Below are positions 50,488-58,838 of a stretch of 64,000 bases of DNA, piece after piece. The stretch comes from Gordonia sp. SL306 (GTDB lineage: Bacteria > Actinomycetota > Actinomycetes > Mycobacteriales > Mycobacteriaceae), in contig NZ_CP113063.1 in assembly GCF_026625785.1 (NCBI RefSeq), positions 4,650,001-4,714,000 of the forward strand, written 5' to 3'. Positions within the stretch are counted from its first letter, which is position 1. Every line of letters begins with the position of its first letter. Made by a program: the position numbers and the translations under genes. The notes under the pieces are model-generated. The model worked only from the letters and a program-made list of their open reading frames with translations. It ran no database searches and had not been told where the DNA came from.

Positions 50488-51680
50488 CCGACGACACCGC
50501 CCCCGATGCCGAGTTCGAGCGCGAGGTCGCGAAACGTCAGATGTACCTGCTGGCTGACCGTGAGGCGCGCCGCCGCCTCGCAGCAGCAGACACCGAAGAC
50601 TTGGACCTTCTGGCCGCGTTCCCGACGCTCGATGAGTTTCTGGCACAGGAGGACACGCCCTCGCGCTTTCGCATCGAGGGGCTGTGGCCGTCTGGAGGCG
50701 CGAAGATCATGTGCGCGGCCCAGGCCAAGACCGGCAAGACAACGCTGAACATGAACCTCATCCGGTCGCTGGCTGACGGTGACGCATTCCTCGACTCGTT
50801 CGAAGTCCACGAACGCGCACAACGCATCGTCGTCATGGACAACGAGATGAACGAGGACATGCTCCGGTACTGGATACGGCTACAGAAGATACGAAACACT
50901 TCGGCGGTCGCGGGCGTCGCAGCGTTGCGCGACAAGCCCCGCCTGCTCGATCTCGGCAACGATCGCGTGCGTGAGTTCTGGGTGCATCGACTTCGCGATC
51001 TCGGGTGCGATCTCCTCATCTTCGACTGCCTCAAGCCCGCCCTGGACGTGATGGGGCTCGACGAGAACCACGAAATCGGCAAGTTCCTGGCCCCATTCAG
51101 TCAACTGCTCGCTGACGCGGGAATCGGTGACGTCATCGTCTACCACCACATGGGCCACAACAACGAGCGTGCGCGCGGTGACTCGACGCTGGTGGGCTGG
51201 ACCGACGCCAACCTGAAGCTGATCCGCGACCAGATGAATCCCGAGGACCGATATTTTTCGGCACCCGATGTTCGCGGCGCTCAGCAGCCCGTCGGTGAGG
51301 GGTTGCTGTCGTTCAACCCCGCCACTCAACGGCTCAGCTACGCGGGCGGCGATCGCATCCAGACCCACGAGGACGGCGTCGTCGAGGACCGCGCAACCCG
51401 CATTCTCGAAGTACTGGCGGAAGCCGTTGCCGATGCCAAGAACGACACGAACACCCTCAACCGGACCGCGTTGTACAGGGCCGTCGGCGGCAAGGACGAG
51501 ACAACCAAGAAGGCGCTCGACATACTCATAGACACCCGCAAGCAGGTGATCCGGGAATCCGTTGGCCGGGCGCTGCTCTACAAACTCGCACCGAAAGCGA
51601 ACGACCCGACAGACATGGGTGCTGAGCCCTACACGCTGCCCGCCCCGATGCCGTCCCCGGCGGCGGGACGGGCGAGCTAA
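50484..51680 (+). CDS. RepA-like AAA ATPase (replicative helicase type)
   Basis: A 398-residue AAA_25/RepA-type ATPase. Walker A is CAAQAKTGKTTLN (about 76-88), Walker B is DLLIFDCLKPALD (about 176-188), and VIVYHHMGHNNERARGDST is the sensor/arginine region seen in hexameric RepA/DnaB-like proteins. A C-terminal wHTH-like segment (NTLNRTALYRAVGGKDETTK) follows. The GTG at 50484 has AAGGA 8 nt upstream and overlaps the prim-pol stop. An ATG at 50418 is in the same frame, and the coding signal extends even further upstream, consistent with an ancestral fusion to prim-pol. Confidence 0.85.
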   Translation: MTDDTAPDAEFEREVAKRQMYLLADREARRRLAAADTEDLDLLAAFPTLDEFLAQEDTPSRFRIEGLWPSGGAKIMCAAQAKTGKTTLNMNLIRSLADGDAFLDSFEVHERAQRIVVMDNEMNEDMLRYWIRLQKIRNTSAVAGVAALRDKPRLLDLGNDRVREFWVHRLRDLGCDLLIFDCLKPALDVMGLDENHEIGKFLAPFSQLLADAGIGDVIVYHHMGHNNERARGDSTLVGWTDANLKLIRDQMNPEDRYFSAPDVRGAQQPVGEGLLSFNPATQRLSYAGGDRIQTHEDGVVEDRATRILEVLAEAVADAKNDTNTLNRTALYRAVGGKDETTKKALDILIDTRKQVIRESVGRALLYKLAPKANDPTDMGAEPYTLPAPMPSPAAGRAS

Positions 51681-51683
51681 CAG

Positions 51684-52640
51684 CTACCCCCGGTAGGGCG
51701 CGTCAGACAGCACGACCTCGGTATCGGCTGAGCCGATCTTCGCTAGCAGGCGCTCCAGGGCCTCCTTTCGGAGTTCGCGCTCGCCACCGGGGCCGACAAC
51801 GATCTCCTTCACCAACGGTGTTCCAGCTTTGGTGATCGGGAAATAGAGCTTTTGGTAGGGGATTAGGCCGACTCGCCCGGCGCGGAACTGCGCATCTTCA
51901 CCGCCCCATTCCTGGTCCACAACGACGCGCCACTCGGACTCCTCGCGGAAGGCGTCGTGCTTGACCTGGGCGAGCGAGGTCGCAATCACGCCATGAAACG
52001 TGTCGGGCCACCTGTACGACTTCTTGCCACTCTCGATTTGTTCGAGGCCGTGTCTGGCTTCGCCCGCACACTCGGTAAGGAACGGTTCGGCCTCAACCTT
52101 GCCATAGCGAACCCTCACGGCCTGCTGAACGGGACCTACTGAGAGCTCTGGGTCCGTTTGGAAGAGTGACGCATTCACCGTGATGAGTCCTGCGATAGCG
52201 GTGCCGGTGAAACCGATCGCGTACCCACCGCCACCGTCGCCATAGCCGCGCCACTGGCTGAGCAGGTTGCCGGAAGTGCAGAAGCAGGTCACGTGGGGGT
52301 TCGGCTTCTCGACTTTGGAGCGGGTGTTGTACTCGAACCTTCCGTTGCGAGTATCGGCGGCAAGCTGGTGCAGCCGCTCACGGACAGTCTCACTTCTTGC
52401 TGAGTCCGCTTCGGTCTCCAGCTTCTTCGCCAGCATCTCCGCACCGTAGGTCAGCTCCTGTGAGTCATTGAGATAGCGCGCGTCGGTCGCCCACAGCGTC
52501 CCGAATGTGGCGTCCTTCTCGGTGGCGAACGTGCCCTCGTCGGTACCGGGGAAAGCGACAGGATTACCGAGGATTCCGAGGAGCCCTCCGGTGTCGGTGT
52601 AGTGGTACAGCGTCGGTGGCAAGTCCTCTGGTAGCGGCAT
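51684..52640 (-). CDS. DUF2971 protein, candidate ADP-ribosyltransferase-like defence cargo
   Basis: A 318-residue DUF2971 protein. Signature segments are LYHYTDTGGLLGIL (residues 11-24), TLWATDARYLNDSQELTYG, TCFCTSGNLLSQWRGYGDG with YAIGF, and HDAFREESEWRVVV. The spaced His-Tyr-Thr / Tyr-Leu-Asn-Asp / Glu-Glu arrangement recalls DarT-like ART folds, but that is inference. Such genes often sit in defence or mobile contexts. GC is lower than in the neighbours. It is convergent with the replication block (3 nt apart) and followed by the integrase on the same strand, the usual cargo slot. Confidence 0.75.
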   Translation of the reverse strand: MPLPEDLPPTLYHYTDTGGLLGILGNPVAFPGTDEGTFATEKDATFGTLWATDARYLNDSQELTYGAEMLAKKLETEADSARSETVRERLHQLAADTRNGRFEYNTRSKVEKPNPHVTCFCTSGNLLSQWRGYGDGGGGYAIGFTGTAIAGLITVNASLFQTDPELSVGPVQQAVRVRYGKVEAEPFLTECAGEARHGLEQIESGKKSYRWPDTFHGVIATSLAQVKHDAFREESEWRVVVDQEWGGEDAQFRAGRVGLIPYQKLYFPITKAGTPLVKEIVVGPGGERELRKEALERLLAKIGSADTEVVLSDAPYRG

Positions 52641-52683
52641 CGGGCAAGCATATTCTGCTGGGGACGGTGGCCGGGTCCGCTAC

Positions 52684-54099
52684 CTACTGAGCGACGGCGG
52701 GGCGACGAGGCGTGATTGTGATCGCGTCGGACGGCTTATGCCATCGGCCCCGGCCGACGCGGTCGATGGTGATGGTCATGGTCGACCGGATGAACTCGCG
52801 CTTCGCGACCAGCGGTAGCTCCTGCCACATCGCCATCGGGTCGGGGGCGGTCGCGAGGTCGCGGATCAACGGGTCCGTGAACACCGGTGTCGCGTCGGCC
52901 TCGGCGTCGGCGATCTGCGCCTCCAGGCGAGTCGCGACCCGCGCGCCGGTGCTCGGGGGCATCCGACCCTCGGCGATCTCGTTCTCCACGTCCTCCAGGC
53001 GCTGACGCAGCTCGGCCAGTCGTGCCGGGGCTGTGGGGTCAGACGCCGGTACCTCGGCCAGTGCGGCCAGCGACTCGGGTGTGGTCAGGATGCCTTCGAC
53101 GACCGCGAGAACGACGCCGTCGGTCGCCTCCATATTTCGGCCCACACAGTGCTCCTTGCACTGATAGACCACGTAGCCGGTCCCGTCTTTGCGTCGGCCA
53201 CCGCGCGCCTTCCAGACGTGCTCACCACATACTGCACACCGGGCGATGCCGGTGAGGAGGTGCTTCACCGGCACCCCACGCGGCCCGGTCTTGCGACCCG
53301 CGAACAGAGCGACCAAGTCATGGTGTTGCTCGTCGGTGAGAATCGGCTCCCATGTGCCCTTGCCGTGAATCTCCTGGGGGCCGCGTTTCCCGTCGATGGT
53401 GGCGCTGACGGTGCGGTACCCGGCGTAGGTCGCGTTGAGCAGAATGCGGCGCAGCTTTGCCGAGTCCCACCCGATCGGGTCTTTCGTTTCGATCCATCGG
53501 ACTACCGAGCCGAACGACTGCCCTGCAAGCACTCGACGCGCAGCCTCCTGAACGAGGGGAGCGCGGTCGGGGTCGGGGGTCCGGCCGGTCGACTTGCCTG
53601 TCTCGGGATCACGAACAATCTTGTAGCCGTACGGAACTCGGCCGTGGGGCTTTCCCTCGGCGAGATTGGCCCGGTGCGCGCGGAGGATGCGCTCGCGGGT
53701 CTTCTTGGCCTCCTGCTCGGACATCATGCCGTCGATGACGAACTTGGGCTCGTCGAGGTCGACGAGTTGCCCGCCATAGGACATCGCCACGCCCCGCTCG
53801 ATACACAGATCGCGCAAGCCAATAAGCGCGCCGAGATCACGTGAGAGCCGCGACGCCTCCCAACAGACGATCGCGTGCCCCGGGGCGACGATCTCGCGGA
53901 GCCGGTCGAAGCCGGGGCGGTCCTTGCGGGCGTATCGGCTCGCCGACCGATCGTTGTCGCAGATCACCTCGGCCACCGGCCAGCCCTCCCGCTCGCACAC
54001 TGCCCGGCACTCGGCCTCCTGCTCGGCGACGGACCGGCCCTTTGCGTTGTCGCGGGACACTCGGGTGTAGATGATTGCGCTGGTCGCGGGCGTGTTCAT
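52684..54099 (-). CDS. int: Large serine integrase of the element
   Basis: A 471-residue large serine recombinase. Catalytic Ser15 is in AIIYTRVSRDNAKGRSVAEQ. The catalytic domain continues with WEASRLSRDLGALIGL and MMSEQEAKKTRERILRAHR. The recombinase domain has RVPYGYKIV and GWDSAKLRRILLNATYAGYR. A zinc ribbon follows with IARCAVCGEHVWK and YQCKEHCVGR (near 282-330), then a coiled segment. I chose the Met at 54099: an in-frame start at 54141 lies beyond attR in host DNA and would not belong to the element. Its gene end faces attR, so its promoter probably spans attP in the circular form. Confidence 0.94.
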   Translation of the reverse strand: MNTPATSAIIYTRVSRDNAKGRSVAEQEAECRAVCEREGWPVAEVICDNDRSASRYARKDRPGFDRLREIVAPGHAIVCWEASRLSRDLGALIGLRDLCIERGVAMSYGGQLVDLDEPKFVIDGMMSEQEAKKTRERILRAHRANLAEGKPHGRVPYGYKIVRDPETGKSTGRTPDPDRAPLVQEAARRVLAGQSFGSVVRWIETKDPIGWDSAKLRRILLNATYAGYRTVSATIDGKRGPQEIHGKGTWEPILTDEQHHDLVALFAGRKTGPRGVPVKHLLTGIARCAVCGEHVWKARGGRRKDGTGYVVYQCKEHCVGRNMEATDGVVLAVVEGILTTPESLAALAEVPASDPTAPARLAELRQRLEDVENEIAEGRMPPSTGARVATRLEAQIADAEADATPVFTDPLIRDLATAPDPMAMWQELPLVAKREFIRSTMTITIDRVGRGRWHKPSDAITITPRRPAVAQ

Positions 54100-54121
54100 A
54101 GTAAGAGAGTTTACGACTAAT

Positions 54122-54126
54122 AAACA
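54122..54126 (+). other. attR core (AAACA)
   Basis: Right junction. Element sequence TTACGACTAAT precedes and host sequence CGCCTTCGACAGC follows. The inferred attP is TTACGACTAAT-AAACA-TTTAAGTCACGG, with GACT and AGTC in symmetric positions around a central AC dinucleotide (54124-54125). Confidence 0.8.
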
Positions 54127-54364
54127 CGCCTTCGACAGCACCTACTACCAGATCCTCGATTCGACGAAGGGACGGCCGTTCGGCCTGTACCTGCACGGCA
54201 ACGAGGGGACCGAGGGTGCGGAGAAAGCGGTCGACTCGATCACTACCGGACTCGGGTGGACCAAGGCGGCCGAATACATCTCCGTCGCCGGCAAGCCGTC
54301 CAAGGACGAACTCGAGAAATGCTGGGAACTCGGCGCCACGGTCGCGGCCGGGCTGATGGGCTGA
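54122..54364 (+). pseudogene. Host flavodoxin-like gene, 3' fragment
   Basis: The C-terminal 78 codons of the interrupted gene, from KHAFDSTYYQILDSTKGRPF onward to ATVAAGLMG. It continues in frame from codon 72 at 40073 when the element is removed. No start codon of its own is credible; a short open frame from 54071 begins inside the element, antisense to int. It lies 103 bp before thyA. Confidence 0.9.
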
Positions 54365-54467
54365 TGATCTCCCGGGCCGGATCGCGACCACGTCCGCGTA
54401 CGGCTCCGGCGTGCACCCGACCGCGCCGGTCCACCAGCACGGTTCCGGCTGGTCCTACACTGGCACC

Positions 54468-55307
54468 GTGAGCACGGCCATCCACTCAGCGACCGCGTCG
54501 GACGCCGCGACGATCCCGACCCCGTACGAGGACCTGCTCCGGCTCGTCCTCGAGACCGGTACCCCCAAGGCCGATCGCACCGGCACCGGCACGCGCAGTC
54601 TCTTCGGACACCAGCTGCGCTACGACCTGGCGGCCGGCTTCCCGCTGGTCACCACCAAGAAAGTGCATCTGAAGTCGATCGTGTACGAGCTGCTGTGGTT
54701 CCTGCGCGGCGACTCGAATGTCCGGTGGCTGCAGGACCGCGGGGTGAGCATCTGGGACGAGTGGGCCGACGCCGACGGCGACCTCGGGCCGGTCTACGGC
54801 GTGCAATGGCGCAGCTGGCCGACACCGTCCGGTGAACACATCGACCAGATCTCGGCCGCCCTCGACCTGCTCCGCACGAACCCCGACTCCCGTCGCAACA
54901 TCGTCTCGGCGTGGAACGTCGGTGAGATCCCGCAGATGGCGCTGCCCCCGTGCCACGCCTTCTTCCAGTTCTACGTCGCCGACGGAAAGCTCTCGTGTCA
55001 GCTCTACCAGCGCAGCGCGGACCTTTTTCTGGGCGTGCCCTTCAACATCGCTTCCTACGCTCTGCTCACGCACATGATGGCGCAACAGGCCGACTTGGAG
55101 GTCGGCGAGTTCGTCTGGACCGGCGGTGATTGCCACATCTACGACAATCACGTGGAGCAGGTGCGCAAGCAACTGTCGCGTGATCCGTACCCTTATCCGA
55201 AACTCGAACTGCGGAAACGCGATTCGATCTTCGACTACGAGTTCGACGACATCGCGGTGGTGGGTTACGAGTCGCATCCGGGGATCAAGGCGCCGGTGGC
55301 GATCTGA
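54468..55307 (+). CDS. thyA: Thymidylate synthase ThyA
   Basis: A 279-residue folate-dependent enzyme that methylates dUMP to dTMP with methylene-tetrahydrofolate, producing dihydrofolate. Segments PKADRTGTGTRSLFGHQLRYD, LPPCHAFFQFYVADGKLSCQ (catalytic Cys near 161) and QRSADLFLGVPFNIASYA are diagnostic. GTG at 54468 is used as start; the first ~15 residues are a non-conserved extension and a start closer to TIPTPYEDLL is possible. Overlaps dfrA by one base, the usual thyA-dfrA pair. A second, unrelated thymidylate synthase gene (thyX) begins 8 kb downstream. Confidence 0.95.
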   Translation: MSTAIHSATASDAATIPTPYEDLLRLVLETGTPKADRTGTGTRSLFGHQLRYDLAAGFPLVTTKKVHLKSIVYELLWFLRGDSNVRWLQDRGVSIWDEWADADGDLGPVYGVQWRSWPTPSGEHIDQISAALDLLRTNPDSRRNIVSAWNVGEIPQMALPPCHAFFQFYVADGKLSCQLYQRSADLFLGVPFNIASYALLTHMMAQQADLEVGEFVWTGGDCHIYDNHVEQVRKQLSRDPYPYPKLELRKRDSIFDYEFDDIAVVGYESHPGIKAPVAI

Positions 55308-55828
55308 TGGCGACCACGGTCACCCTGCTGTGGGCCCAGGATCGGGTGGGCGCGATCGGTCGTGAGAACAGCATCCCGTGGCGGGTGCCCGAGGACATGC
55401 GTCGGTTCCGCGAGCTCACCGGGTCCGATGCGGTGGTGATGGGGCGGAAGACCTGGGAGTCACTGCCCGACCGTGTCCGGCCGTTGCCCGGCAGGCGCAA
55501 CATCGTGATCACGCGGTCGGCCACATGGTCCGCCGAGGGGGCCGAGATCGTCCACACGATCGACGACGCCCTCGGGCTGGTCGACGGACCGGTGACGGTG
55601 ATCGGTGGCGGACAGATCTACGAGGCATCGATGGATGTGGCAACGCATCTGCGCATCACCGAGATCGACATGCTGGTCGACGGTGCTGATGCGTTTGCGC
55701 CCGAGGTTGACCCGTACAGGTGGGAGGCCGAGGGCACCGGCGACTGGCAGCCGTCGTCGACCGGCGTCCACTTCCGATTCGTCGACTATCTCCGGCACGC
55801 GAGTGTGCGGTCGGGGCGGGAGGCATAG
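55307..55828 (+). CDS. dfrA: Dihydrofolate reductase
   Basis: A 173-residue NADPH-dependent enzyme regenerating tetrahydrofolate from the dihydrofolate made by ThyA. LLWAQDRVGAIGRENSIPWRV holds the Met20-type loop and catalytic Asp/Glu region (WRVPEDM). VVMGRKTWESLP, GRRNIVITRS and VIGGGQIYEASM are typical. TGATG overlap with thyA shows translational coupling. Confidence 0.94.
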   Translation: MATTVTLLWAQDRVGAIGRENSIPWRVPEDMRRFRELTGSDAVVMGRKTWESLPDRVRPLPGRRNIVITRSATWSAEGAEIVHTIDDALGLVDGPVTVIGGGQIYEASMDVATHLRITEIDMLVDGADAFAPEVDPYRWEAEGTGDWQPSSTGVHFRFVDYLRHASVRSGREA

Positions 55829-55836
55829 CGGGGCAG

Positions 55837-57060
55837 ATGACCCGTACCAGCCTCTCCGCCACACAGGCGCGGCGAATCGCCCTTGCCGCACAGGGTTTCA
55901 CCGATCGACCACCTTCCGGTGTGCCGACGTCGGCGCACCTGCGGCGGGTCGTGGCCCGGACCAGGCTGCTGCAGATGGATTCGGTGAACATCGCCGCGCG
56001 TGCCCACTACATGCCGATGTTCAGCAGACTCGGTCCGTACGATCGCGACATCCTCGACCGCGCGGCCTGGCGCCCCCGGCGCGGATCGCGACTCCTCGTC
56101 GAGTACTGGGCCCACGAGGCCGCGCTCATCCCCGTCGGCGACTGGCCTCTGTTCGGTTGGCGCAGAGACGAATTCCGCGATGGACGATACCGGTTCACCC
56201 GCGAACTGATGAGCCGCAACCGGGAACTCGCGCGTGATGTGCACGGGGTGATCGTCGAGGGCGGTCCGAGCACGCCGAAGGAGATCGAAGATCACCTCGG
56301 CATCGTCCGGCAGTCGGGGGTCCCGGGTGGCTGGTGGCATCGCGGGGAGGTCAAGCACCTCTGCGAGGCCATGTTCGCCGCGGGCGACCTCTCGGCCGTA
56401 CGCAACGAGAACTTCGTACGGCATTACGACCTGACCGAACGCGTCATCGGCACCGACGTCGTCGACGAGCACATCGACCGAGCGGACGCGCATCGGGAAC
56501 TGGCCGCGCGGGCAGCGAGCGCACTGGGTGTCGCGACAGTCGCCGATCTCGCCGACTACTACCGCACCAAGAGCGTCGACATGCGGCCGGCTATCCGCGA
56601 TCTGGTCGATGCGGGGGAGCTGACTCCGGTCACGGTCGAGGGATGGCGGGATCCGGCCTACCTGCACGCGCGCGCGGTAATCCCTCGCCGGACCGATCGC
56701 GCCGCGATCCTCTCGCCGTTCGACCCGCTGGTGTTCTTCCGCCCACGGGCCGAGCGCCTCTTCGACTTCCACTACCGCATCGAGATCTATGTGCCGGAAC
56801 ACAAACGGGTGCACGGTTATTACGTGCTGCCGTATCTGATGGGCGACGACATCGTCGCCCGCATCGATCTGAAGGCCGACCGCAAGGCCGGCTCGCTCCT
56901 GGTGCTCGGGGCCTTTCTCGAGGACGGCCGGGCCGAGAAGGTCGTCGCCGATCGGCTCGCCGCCGACCTCGCGGCGATGTCCGGGTGGCTCGGACTGGAC
57001 CGGGTCGACGTCGGGGAGCGGGGCGATCTCTCCCGCGCGCTCTCCGCCGCCGTCCGGTGA
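55837..57060 (+). CDS. YcaQ/AlkX-type winged-helix DNA glycosylase-like protein
   Basis: A 407-residue member of the HTH_42/YcaQ family; E. coli YcaQ unhooks interstrand crosslinks. Features: N-terminal SATQARRIALAAQGF, RVVARTRLLQMDSVNIAARA, WEYWAHEAAL-like segment VEYWAHEAALIPVGDW, wHTH region HLGIVRQSGVPGGWWHRGE, and C-terminal LSPFDPLVFFRPRAERLFDF. Start at 55837 begins right after dfrA, so it may be co-transcribed. The repair activity is inferred from the family. Confidence 0.85.
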   Translation: MTRTSLSATQARRIALAAQGFTDRPPSGVPTSAHLRRVVARTRLLQMDSVNIAARAHYMPMFSRLGPYDRDILDRAAWRPRRGSRLLVEYWAHEAALIPVGDWPLFGWRRDEFRDGRYRFTRELMSRNRELARDVHGVIVEGGPSTPKEIEDHLGIVRQSGVPGGWWHRGEVKHLCEAMFAAGDLSAVRNENFVRHYDLTERVIGTDVVDEHIDRADAHRELAARAASALGVATVADLADYYRTKSVDMRPAIRDLVDAGELTPVTVEGWRDPAYLHARAVIPRRTDRAAILSPFDPLVFFRPRAERLFDFHYRIEIYVPEHKRVHGYYVLPYLMGDDIVARIDLKADRKAGSLLVLGAFLEDGRAEKVVADRLAADLAAMSGWLGLDRVDVGERGDLSRALSAAVR

Positions 57061-57065
57061 GCTGA

Positions 57066-58085
57066 TCAGGACGGGATACGCACGACCATCTTGCCGGTGT
57101 TCTGGCCTTGCATCAGACCCAGGAAGGCATCGACCGCGTTGTCGATCCCGTCGACGACGGTCTCGTCGTGTACGACCTCGCCTGCTGCGAACCACTGACC
57201 CATCGTGGCGGTGAACTCCGGCAGCTGATCGAAGTGGTGGCCGACCGTGAACCCGGTGAGCGTGAGGCCGCGCGTGATGATGTTGGCCATGTTGCTCGGT
57301 CCGGGGGTGCGAGTTGTGCTGTTGTACTGGGCGATCGCCCCACACAGCGCCGCTCGTCCGCCGTCGCTGAACGAGTCGAGGGCCGCCTCGAGGTGATCGC
57401 CACCGACATTGTCGAAGTAGACGTCGATGCCGTCCGGTGCGGCCTCGCGGAGCTGCTTACGCACCGACGGTTCGTCCTTGTAGTTGAACGCCGCGTCGTA
57501 GCCGTAGCGCTCGGTGAGCAGCGCGACCTTCTCGGCCGAACCCGCGGACCCGATGACCCGCTCGGCGCCCTTGAGTCGGGCGATCTGGCCGGCGGCGGTT
57601 CCGACTGCGCCCGCGGCCCCCGAGATGAACACCGTGTCACCGGGGCGCATCTGCGCGATCGTGAGGAGTCCGACGTACGCGGTGAGCCCGGTCATGCCGA
57701 GCATGCCGAGGTAGACCGACGACGAGACGCCCTCGGGCGGTTCGGGAAGCGCGCGGAAACCCTTGGCGTCCTCCTGGACGAGGTCTCGCCATCCGTACTG
57801 ATGGGAGACCAGCGTGCCGACCGGCAGATCGTCGGTCGTCGACTCGACCACGCGACCGACGGCACCGCCGGTCATCGTCTCGTCGAGAACGAACGGCGGG
57901 ATGTAGCTGCGGGTGTCGATCATCCGGCCGCGCATGTACGGATCCACCGAGACGAACTCGTTGGCGACGCGCACCTGCCCGGGGGCCAGGTCGCCGTACT
58001 CGACGGTGACCGTGCGGAAGTCGGCGTCCGTGGGCCAGCCGGTCGGCCGGTTCGCGAGCTGGATCTGTGTGCTGGTCTGAGTCAT
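57066..58085 (-). CDS. NADP-dependent MDR-family oxidoreductase (CurA/leukotriene B4 dehydrogenase-like)
   Basis: A 339-residue zinc-independent medium-chain dehydrogenase/reductase. N-terminal ANRPTGWPTDADFRTV and YMRGRMIDTRSYIPPF are typical of the PTGR/CurA group. The NADP loop is ISGAAGAVGTAAGQIARLKG. Such enzymes reduce alpha,beta-unsaturated carbonyls. It is divergent from a TetR regulator with a palindromic intergenic region, so repression by that regulator is likely. Convergent with the YcaQ-like gene. Confidence 0.88.
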   Translation of the reverse strand: MTQTSTQIQLANRPTGWPTDADFRTVTVEYGDLAPGQVRVANEFVSVDPYMRGRMIDTRSYIPPFVLDETMTGGAVGRVVESTTDDLPVGTLVSHQYGWRDLVQEDAKGFRALPEPPEGVSSSVYLGMLGMTGLTAYVGLLTIAQMRPGDTVFISGAAGAVGTAAGQIARLKGAERVIGSAGSAEKVALLTERYGYDAAFNYKDEPSVRKQLREAAPDGIDVYFDNVGGDHLEAALDSFSDGGRAALCGAIAQYNSTTRTPGPSNMANIITRGLTLTGFTVGHHFDQLPEFTATMGQWFAAGEVVHDETVVDGIDNAVDAFLGLMQGQNTGKMVVRIPS

Positions 58086-58112
58086 CGATGACTCCCTTCC
58101 GGATTGTGTACC

Positions 58113-58149
58113 GATCGTTCCACAATAGCGTACGCTGGTCGGAACGACA
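58113..58149. promoter_or_regulatory. Probable TetR operator between the oxidoreductase and its regulator
   Basis: TCGTTCC (58115-58121) is mirrored by GGAACGA (58141-58147) around an 8-bp palindrome GCGTACGC (58128-58135). It lies in the 86-bp divergent region. The spacing suits a dimeric TetR-family repressor. Confidence 0.5.
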
Positions 58150-58171
58150 ATCGACGCAGTCAGGGGTGATC

Positions 58172-58747
58172 ATGGGCAGAACGCAGGCGTACGACACCGC
58201 CACTGTTGTCGCCTCGGCGCGGAATCTGTTCTGGAAGAGGGGCTTCGACGGGGTCTCGGTGTCCGACGTGGAAAAGGCGACCGGATTGTCGCGGTCGAGC
58301 ATTTACCACGCGTTCGGGAACATGCGCGGTCTGTTCGACGCGGCAGTGCAGGACTATCTCGACACCATCGTGCGGCCCCGCATCCGTCCGCTCCGGGAAT
58401 CGGACGTCGCGCCCGGCGCACTGGCCGGGTACCTCGCCGGTCTGACCGAGGCGATCGGGCGCCTCGGGGACGCCGACGAACCGACCGGCTGTCTGCTCGT
58501 CGGCACCGCGGGGACCACCCTCGGGGACGACGAGGCCGTGCGGCAGGTCGTCGGCGCCTATCACGCCGAACTCCTCGCGGCTGTCACCAGCGGAGTGGCC
58601 GCGCGATTCCCCGACGACGACGCAGAGTCCGTCGCGGCGCGTGCCACGTCCATCACCGGGGCGACGATCGCGGCGATGACCCTCGCGCGCGTCAACCGGG
58701 ACGAGGCGGTTCGGCTACTCGACGTGACGTCGGCCATGATTCGCTGA
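58172..58747 (+). CDS. TetR/AcrR-family transcriptional regulator
   Basis: A 191-residue regulator with a TetR HTH (ARNLFWKRGFDGVSVSDVEK then LSRSSIYHAFGNMRGLF) and a helical ligand domain with GCLLVGTAGTTLGDD, the TetR_C_16/AefR-like style. The start ATG at 58172 follows AGGGGTGATC. It is divergent from the MDR oxidoreductase and probably represses it in response to a reactive carbonyl or a xenobiotic; that ligand class is inferred. Confidence 0.88.
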   Translation: MGRTQAYDTATVVASARNLFWKRGFDGVSVSDVEKATGLSRSSIYHAFGNMRGLFDAAVQDYLDTIVRPRIRPLRESDVAPGALAGYLAGLTEAIGRLGDADEPTGCLLVGTAGTTLGDDEAVRQVVGAYHAELLAAVTSGVAARFPDDDAESVAARATSITGATIAAMTLARVNRDEAVRLLDVTSAMIR

Positions 58748-58838
58748 CCCGGCACCCCGACTGGTGCAATTGCGACGCCGGGATGCCATGCTTCTGCTCG
58801 ACCAATGTGCACACGGACGTGCTCGATCGGGAAGGCTG

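Larger units (their letters stand above)
40071..54126. mobile_element. 14.05-kb integrative, phage-satellite-like element inserted in a flavodoxin-like gene
   Basis: Boundaries come from the split host gene: removing 40071-54121 rejoins 72 and 78 codons into a 150-codon frame matching the element's own full copy. AAACA is present at both junctions. Contents are an intact replacement flavodoxin gene, membrane protein, M41-like peptidase, capsid-like cassette, AbiTii protein, small serine recombinase, small-terminase-like protein, repeat-rich origin-like region, HTH protein, prim-pol, RepA-like ATPase, DUF2971 protein and large serine integrase. GC appears lower than in the host in the cargo genes around 40600-41800, 45000-45500 and 51700-52600. 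No large terminase, portal, tail or lysis genes are visible. The size and gene set recall phiRv1/phiRv2 of M. tuberculosis. Confidence 0.92.

Noticed and set aside
52684..54141. Integrase start at 54141
   Set aside because: That start lies in host DNA beyond attR and would not exist in the circular element; the Met at 54099 gives the normal spacing to the catalytic Ser.
54071..54364. A 97-codon gene starting inside the element and running into the flavodoxin 3' remnant
   Set aside because: The first ~17 codons are antisense to the integrase start, with no promoter or ribosome site; it is simply the open frame across attR.
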